10,631 nucleotides of DNA from CAZXEJ01 sp964639895. Lineage in GTDB: Bacteria; Desulfobacterota_D; UBA1144; Nemesobacterales; JADFKM01. This document shows positions 7,115 through 10,631 of the stretch, piece after piece (the stretch's first letter is position 1; each line of letters starts with the position of its first letter). The notes under the pieces were generated by a model. It was not told the DNA's origin, searched no databases, and was given only the letters and a program-made list of their open reading frames with translations. The stretch covers positions 1 through 10,631 of the forward strand of contig CAZXEJ010000054.1 of NCBI GenBank assembly GCA_964639895.1, given 5' to 3'. A program made the translations under genes and the position numbers.

Positions 7115-8090
7115 GCTGGAACGGCTGAAGCGCATCATCGACGGCGCCCGAAGGGTGCTCTTGACCTCCCACGAAAACCCCGACGGCGACGCCTTGGGTT
7201 CGATGCTGGCCCTTGGGCTGGCGGTTGAATCGCTGGGCAAGGAGGTCGTCTTCTTCAACAAGGACGGCGTTCCGGCCGCCCTGGAGTTTCTCCCCCACGC
7301 AAGCCGCGTGCTCACCGACCTTTCTCCGCGCCTCGGTCCGTTCGATGCCACCTTCGTGCTCGACTGTACCGACCTGGGCCGCGTGGGGATAGGGCTCGAG
7401 GGAACGATGGCCGAGGGGTGGCTGGGCAGGACCGTCATCATAGACCACCACCAGACGCGCAAGCCGTCGGCCGACCTTCACGTGCTCGACCCCGAGGCGG
7501 CCGCGACGGGTGAGATCGTCTACGACCTTTTGAGACGGATCTCAGTCGACATAGGTTCCGACATAGCAACCTGCCTATACGTCGCCGTCACCACCGACAC
7601 CGGCACGTTCCGCTACTCAAACACTACATCGCGCGTGCTGCGCATAGCGGCAGACCTCGTCGACAGGGGCGCCTCACCCTACGAGGTGGCCGAGGCCGTC
7701 TACGAGAGCCAGCCGCTCGAGAAGCTGCGCCTGCTTGCGCTGGCTCTGTCCACACTAGAGACCGCCTGCGGGGGGCTGGTGGCCTCGATCGTCGTCGACC
7801 GGGCGATGTTCACGAGCACCTCGACCGACAGGACTCACACCGAGGGATTCGTAAACGTCCCCCGAACCGTAAGGGGGGTCGAGGTGGCCGTAATGTTCCG
7901 CGAGGACGAGCCTGACCTCTGGAAGGTGAGCCTGCGCTCCAAACGGCGGCTGGACGTTGCACGTCTGGCCGAGCGGTTTGGAGGAGGCGGCCACGAGAGG
8001 GCGGCGGGCTGCATGCTGCGCGGCGCCATCGAGGCCGTCAAGCGCACGCTCTACGCCGCCATAGAGGAGGCTCTGGAGTGGAAGGGGTAG
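7104..8090 (+). CDS. nrnA: DHH/DHHA1 phosphoesterase, NrnA-type (oligoribonuclease / pAp phosphatase)
   Basis: Bifunctional nanoRNase and 3'-phosphoadenosine 5'-phosphate phosphatase by family assignment; it removes the very short RNAs left by exonucleases. The product has 328 residues, typical length. Seen metal-binding motifs of the DHH domain: HENPDGDALGS starting at residue 23, DCTD 87-90, and DHHQT 114-118. The C-terminal DHHA1 substrate-binding motif GGGGHERAAGC starts at 293. GTG 7104 is the start, preceded by GAGGAG about 5 nt upstream inside rbfA; the genes overlap by 11 nt. It also overlaps truB by 13 nt. This rbfA-nrnA-truB order is common in Gram-positive and related bacteria. The choice between NrnA and other DHH subfamilies rests on these motifs plus context. 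Confidence 0.92.
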   Translation: MTTELERLKRIIDGARRVLLTSHENPDGDALGSMLALGLAVESLGKEVVFFNKDGVPAALEFLPHASRVLTDLSPRLGPFDATFVLDCTDLGRVGIGLEGTMAEGWLGRTVIIDHHQTRKPSADLHVLDPEAAATGEIVYDLLRRISVDIGSDIATCLYVAVTTDTGTFRYSNTTSRVLRIAADLVDRGASPYEVAEAVYESQPLEKLRLLALALSTLETACGGLVASIVVDRAMFTSTSTDRTHTEGFVNVPRTVRGVEVAVMFREDEPDLWKVSLRSKRRLDVARLAERFGGGGHERAAGCMLRGAIEAVKRTLYAAIEEALEWKG

Positions 8091-8992
8091 TGGTTGTGGA
8101 CAAGCCCAGCGGGCTCACGTCGAACGCCGTCCTGAACAGGCTGAAGCGTGTACTCGGAGTCAAGAAGGCGGGACACACGGGTACGCTCGACCCTTTCGCC
8201 ACAGGTGTGCTGCCCGTCTGTATCGGAGGGGCCACGAGAATAATCCCCTTTCTCGAAGAGAGCCGCAAGGAGTACGAGGCCGAGCTTGTGCTCGGTACCG
8301 AGACCGACACGCTGGACCCCACGGGCAGGGTCGTAAGGGAGATGCCCGTCGGCGAACTGGACGAGCAGGACGTAAGGGAGGTGCTGGCCGCGATGGAGGG
8401 GGTACAAGAGCAGCTCCCGCCCCTCTACTCGGCCCTCAAGGTGGGGGGCAGGCGTATGTACGAGCTCGCTCGAAAGGGAGTCGAGGTTGAGAGGAAGCCC
8501 AGGCGCGTCGAGATAGAGCGGTTGGAGCTGCTGGGCTGCGAACCCCCAGTCGTGAGGTTCTTCGTGCGCTGCTCCCGCGGCACCTACGTGCGTTCGCTTG
8601 CCGCCGACATAGCCCGAGCCCTGGGCACGTGCGGCCATCTGCGCGCGCTGAGGCGGCTGAGGAGCGGTGGGTTCGATATCGCGCGGGCGCAGACGCTCGA
8701 GGAGATCGAGCGTGACGGGCCCCGGCTCATCTCCGTCGAAGAGGCCCTCTCGCACCTGCCCAAGGTGGAGGTCCCTCGCTCGGCGGGCGAGCTAATACGT
8801 AAGGGCAGGCAGATAACACTCTCCATGGTGGAGGGAGTCGCCCTTCCCGATGTGGAAGAGGGCGGCCTCGTCGCCGTCTTATGCGGGGGCCGCTTGATAT
8901 GCGTGGCCGAGGCGGCGGTGCCGCTTTCTCAGGCCGCTCGCTCTGCGGGGCAGGAGGGAGTGGTGTTGAGGCTGAGGCGCGTCCTCGCCTGA
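8078..8992 (+). CDS. truB: tRNA pseudouridine(55) synthase TruB
   Basis: TruB isomerises U55 in the T-loop of tRNAs to pseudouridine. The product has 304 residues, the usual size. The N-terminus GVVVVDKPSGLTSNAV and the catalytic motif GHTGTLDPFATGVL are present, with the nucleophile at Asp38. The KEYEAELVLGTETDTLDPTG motif, SALKVGGRRMYELARKG and RGTYVRSLAADIARALG follow, and a PUA-like C-terminal region ends the protein. The GTG start at 8078 has a good SD, GAGGAGG (8064-8070), 7 nt upstream inside nrnA. It is the last gene of the rimP operon that can be seen; ribF, which often follows truB, is absent here. Confidence 0.96.
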   Translation: MEGVVVVDKPSGLTSNAVLNRLKRVLGVKKAGHTGTLDPFATGVLPVCIGGATRIIPFLEESRKEYEAELVLGTETDTLDPTGRVVREMPVGELDEQDVREVLAAMEGVQEQLPPLYSALKVGGRRMYELARKGVEVERKPRRVEIERLELLGCEPPVVRFFVRCSRGTYVRSLAADIARALGTCGHLRALRRLRSGGFDIARAQTLEEIERDGPRLISVEEALSHLPKVEVPRSAGELIRKGRQITLSMVEGVALPDVEEGGLVAVLCGGRLICVAEAAVPLSQAARSAGQEGVVLRLRRVLA

Positions 8993-9110
8993 GCGGGGGG
9001 CGGCGGATAGCGGCGTGGGGTAGTGCGCGACGCTCCTTACGGCGGGCAGGCGTGCGTGCCACGTGTGGGTGAGGCAGCGCTCGCCATGGGGGGTTGGCGT
9101 AGTGCGGGGA
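8993..9110 (+). other. G-rich spacer after truB without a visible gene or U-tract terminator
   Basis: This stretch has repeated G-runs (8995-9000, 9017-9020, 9044-9046, 9067-9069, 9088-9093, 9106-9109) and several GC-rich partial inverted repeats. No stem followed by a T-run was found, so a Rho-independent terminator after truB is not apparent. Transcription may continue into rpsO or end in a Rho-dependent way. No protein with recognisable features is encoded. Confidence 0.5.
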
Positions 9111-9139
9111 AATCGTGTAAGTTTTATATATCATCTAAT
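9094..9139 (+). promoter_or_regulatory. Probable rpsO-pnp promoter region
   Basis: An abrupt switch from G-rich to AT-rich DNA occurs at 9111-9141. Good -10-like hexamers are TATCAT (9129-9134) and TCTAAT (9134-9139), each 5 of 6 to consensus. No well-spaced -35 accompanies either. TTGGCG (9094-9099) would pair only with a poor -10, TAAGTT at 9118-9123. The region is promoter-like, but the exact start cannot be fixed by eye. Confidence 0.4.
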
Positions 9140-9144
9140 CTTGA

Positions 9145-9169
9145 GTGTATGTCTACGGTTTTCATACAC
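9145..9169 (+). promoter_or_regulatory. Perfect 7-bp inverted repeat in the rpsO leader
   Basis: GTGTATG (9145-9151) and CATACAC (9163-9169) are exact reverse complements around an 11-nt loop (TCTACGGTTTT). The structure ends 23 nt before the rpsO ATG and about 12 nt before its SD. In other bacteria S15 represses its own translation through structured leaders, so a regulatory RNA hairpin is plausible; a DNA operator is the alternative. No U-tract follows, so it is not a terminator. Confidence 0.5.
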
Positions 9170-9192
9170 CCAACATCATACGGAGGAACGGC

Positions 9193-9462
9193 ATGGCGCT
9201 AGAAGCAGAAGAGAAGCAGCGTATCATAGCCCAGTACAGGAGGCACCCCAAGGACGTAGGGTCGCCGGAGGTGCAGGTTGCGGTGCTCACCCATCGCATA
9301 GCCGCCCTCTCGGAGCATCTCAAGGCCAAGCCCAAGGACCTCCACTCGAGGCGGGGCCTGTTGGCCATGGTGTCGCGCCGGAGGAGGCTGTTGCAGTATC
9401 TTCGCCGCAAGGACCCGGCCCGCTATTCGGACCTTATAAAGAAGCTCGGACTGAGGAAGTAA
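9193..9462 (+). CDS. rpsO: 30S ribosomal protein S15
   Basis: S15 is a primary 16S rRNA-binding protein of the 30S platform. The 89-residue product has the standard length and the conserved features DVGSPEVQVAVLTHRI, SRRGLLAMVSRRRRLL and YLRRKDPARYSDLIKKLGLRK. The start is ATG 9193 with SD GGAGG (9182-9186) at 6 nt spacing. It is followed after 23 nt by pnp, the classic rpsO-pnp pair. The short gap has no room for the terminator and RNase III hairpins that separate these genes in E. coli, so co-transcription is likely. Confidence 0.98.
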   Translation: MALEAEEKQRIIAQYRRHPKDVGSPEVQVAVLTHRIAALSEHLKAKPKDLHSRRGLLAMVSRRRRLLQYLRRKDPARYSDLIKKLGLRK

Positions 9463-9485
9463 GTATTTGAAGGAGGAAATTAAGT

Positions 9486-10571
9486 TTGGCAGTCAACTTC
9501 AAGAAAATACGTAAAAATCCGTTTGGAACACTGTTTGAAATCGAGACCGGTCGCTTGGCGAAACTGGCCAACGGATCGGTGCTCGCCCGCTACGGCGACA
9601 CCATGGTGCTAGCCACCGCCGTGGCCGAGGACGAAAAGATAGAGGGTACCGATTTTCTCCCCCTTACGGTCAACTACCAGGAGAAGACCTACGCGGCCGG
9701 CAAGATCCCTGGCGGCTACATAAAACGTGAGGGACGTCCCAGCGAGAAGGAGGTCCTCACGTCGCGGCTCATCGACAGGCCTGTACGGCCCCTCATACCG
9801 CGCGAGTTCACCTATTCGACCCAGGTCATCGTGACCGTCATCTCGTCCGACCAGGAGAACGACCCCGACGTGTTGTCGGTCACGGCGGCCTCGGCCGCTC
9901 TGACCGTCTCCGACATCCCGTTCGGCGGTCCCCTTGCCGCCGTGCGTGTGGGCAAGATCGGGGGCAAGCTGGTGTGCAACCCCACGAGGACCCAGCTCCA
10001 GGAAAGCACGATGGACATCATCGTCGCCGGCACGTCCGAGGCCGTCGTCATGGTGGAGGGTGAGGCCAAGGAGGTACCGGAGTCGGAGATCGTGGAAGCG
10101 ATCCTGTTCGGCCACGAGTCGCTCCAGCCGTTCATTGAGGCGCAACACGAGCTGATCGAGGGGACCGAGATCGTAAAGCGCCAGGTGCCCGAGCCCGCCG
10201 AGGACCCGGCACTGGTCGAGGAGGTGCGTGCGTTCGTGGCGCCCCGCCTGAGGGAGGCTCTCGTCGTGCCTTCCAAGGAGGAGAGGCATGCCAGGACGAA
10301 GGCCCTCTACGAGGAGCTCGTCGCGGCCCTGCTCCCCCGATACCCGGAGTGCGAGGAGCAGATGGCCCGCGCCTTCGACAAGCTAAAGAAGGAGTTTGTA
10401 AGGGAGCTCATCGTAAAGGAGCGCCTTCGCGTAGACGGCCGCGGCTACAAGGACATCCGCGAGATCTGGGGCGAGGTGGGGTTCCTGCCCCGCACACACG
10501 GCTCGGCCCTGTTCACCAGAGGCGAGACCCAGGCCCTGGTGGCGGCCACCCTGGGAACGACCGACGACTAG
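9486..10571 (+). CDS. pnp: Polynucleotide phosphorylase, 5' part ended by an in-frame TAG
   Basis: PNPase degrades RNA 3'-to-5' using phosphate. The 361 residues readable here cover the first RNase PH domain (GTLFEIETGRLAKLANGSVL; EGTDFLPLTVNYQEK; RPSEKEVLTSRLIDRPVRPL), the helical linker (about 150-310) and the start of the second, catalytic RNase PH domain (VDGRGYKDIREI; LPRTHGSALFTRGETQALVAATLGT). Full-length PNPase has about 700 residues. The start is TTG 9486, with SD AAGGAGG at 9470-9476, 9 nt upstream. TAG at 10569-10571 falls where family members have a variable residue (E. coli GTARDAQ, here GTTDD-stop-H). In-frame homology resumes right after it (HRLDSLDGELNKT), then is lost after about 10605. 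This indicates a sequence error, a contig-end artefact or a real nonsense mutation rather than a natural C-terminus. Confidence 0.93.
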   Translation: MAVNFKKIRKNPFGTLFEIETGRLAKLANGSVLARYGDTMVLATAVAEDEKIEGTDFLPLTVNYQEKTYAAGKIPGGYIKREGRPSEKEVLTSRLIDRPVRPLIPREFTYSTQVIVTVISSDQENDPDVLSVTAASAALTVSDIPFGGPLAAVRVGKIGGKLVCNPTRTQLQESTMDIIVAGTSEAVVMVEGEAKEVPESEIVEAILFGHESLQPFIEAQHELIEGTEIVKRQVPEPAEDPALVEEVRAFVAPRLREALVVPSKEERHARTKALYEELVAALLPRYPECEEQMARAFDKLKKEFVRELIVKERLRVDGRGYKDIREIWGEVGFLPRTHGSALFTRGETQALVAATLGTTDD

Positions 10572-10606
10572 CATCGCCTCGACTCCCTGGACGGCGAATT
10601 AAACAA

Positions 10607-10620
10607 GACGGAAGACCGTC
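10607..10620 (+). repeat. Perfect 5-bp hairpin at the right edge, in DNA that no longer matches pnp
   Basis: GACGG (10607-10611), loop AAGA, CCGTC (10616-10620), followed by a C-run. It sits exactly where PNPase homology ends. It may be chance or a sign of an assembly artefact at the end of the sequence. Confidence 0.3.
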
Positions 10621-10631
10621 CCCCCAGCCCA

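Noticed and set aside
8881..9072. 63-codon frame spanning the truB end and the spacer
   Set aside because: GC-driven open frame with Gly/Arg-rich composition, no RBS and no similarity that I recognise.
9063..9470. 135-codon frame overlapping rpsO
   Set aside because: Out-of-frame shadow of rpsO; the S15 frame is unambiguous.
10569..10571. TAG in pnp as a pyrrolysine or other recoded codon
   Set aside because: TAG ends rimP, nusA, ylxP and nrnA here, PNPase is not a pyrrolysine protein, and homology is lost shortly after, which fits error or mutation better.
1..10631. Mobile elements, CRISPR arrays, defence or other accessory systems
   Set aside because: No transposase, integrase, direct-repeat array or phage-like gene; all genes but one are core housekeeping genes in canonical order.

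Overview
The window is bacterial chromosomal DNA carrying one of the most conserved housekeeping neighbourhoods known: rimP-nusA-infB-(DUF503/ylxP)-rbfA-nrnA-truB, followed by rpsO-pnp, all on the plus strand. A divergent acyl-CoA synthetase gene runs off the left edge on the minus strand. The DNA is GC-rich by eye, with heavy use of ATA (Ile) and AGG (Arg) codons and mixed ATG/GTG/TTG starts. Together with the gene order this suggests an anaerobic Gram-positive-like or Synergistota-type lineage. That placement is an impression, not a computed result.

Layout. 1-1300 (minus): N-terminal 433 residues of an AMP-forming acyl-CoA synthetase. 1301-1528: divergent control region with a candidate promoter on each strand, then a terminator-like hairpin and a second small hairpin just before rimP. 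1529-8992: seven tightly packed genes, with overlaps or gaps of 11 nt or less except for an 89-nt stretch before the infB ATG that is itself open in the infB frame. These genes cover ribosome maturation (RimP, RbfA, probably YlxP), transcription elongation/termination (NusA), translation initiation (IF-2), nanoRNA/pAp turnover (NrnA) and tRNA pseudouridylation (TruB). 8993-9192: G-rich then AT-rich spacer with a perfect inverted repeat, probably the rpsO promoter and leader. 9193-9462: ribosomal protein S15. 9486-10571: 5' part of polynucleotide phosphorylase, interrupted by an in-frame TAG near the right edge.

The genes form a coherent 30S-biogenesis, transcription and RNA-turnover unit, linked by translational coupling (rimP stop overlapping the nusA SD, nusA 3' end carrying an infB-type SD, rbfA/nrnA and nrnA/truB overlaps). 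I see no mobile element, CRISPR array, tRNA, rRNA or novel multi-gene system. The points most worth a second look are the pnp stop codon and the divergent DNA after it, the structured SD-less rimP leader, the possible extra infB start with a strong SD, and the inverted repeat ahead of rpsO.
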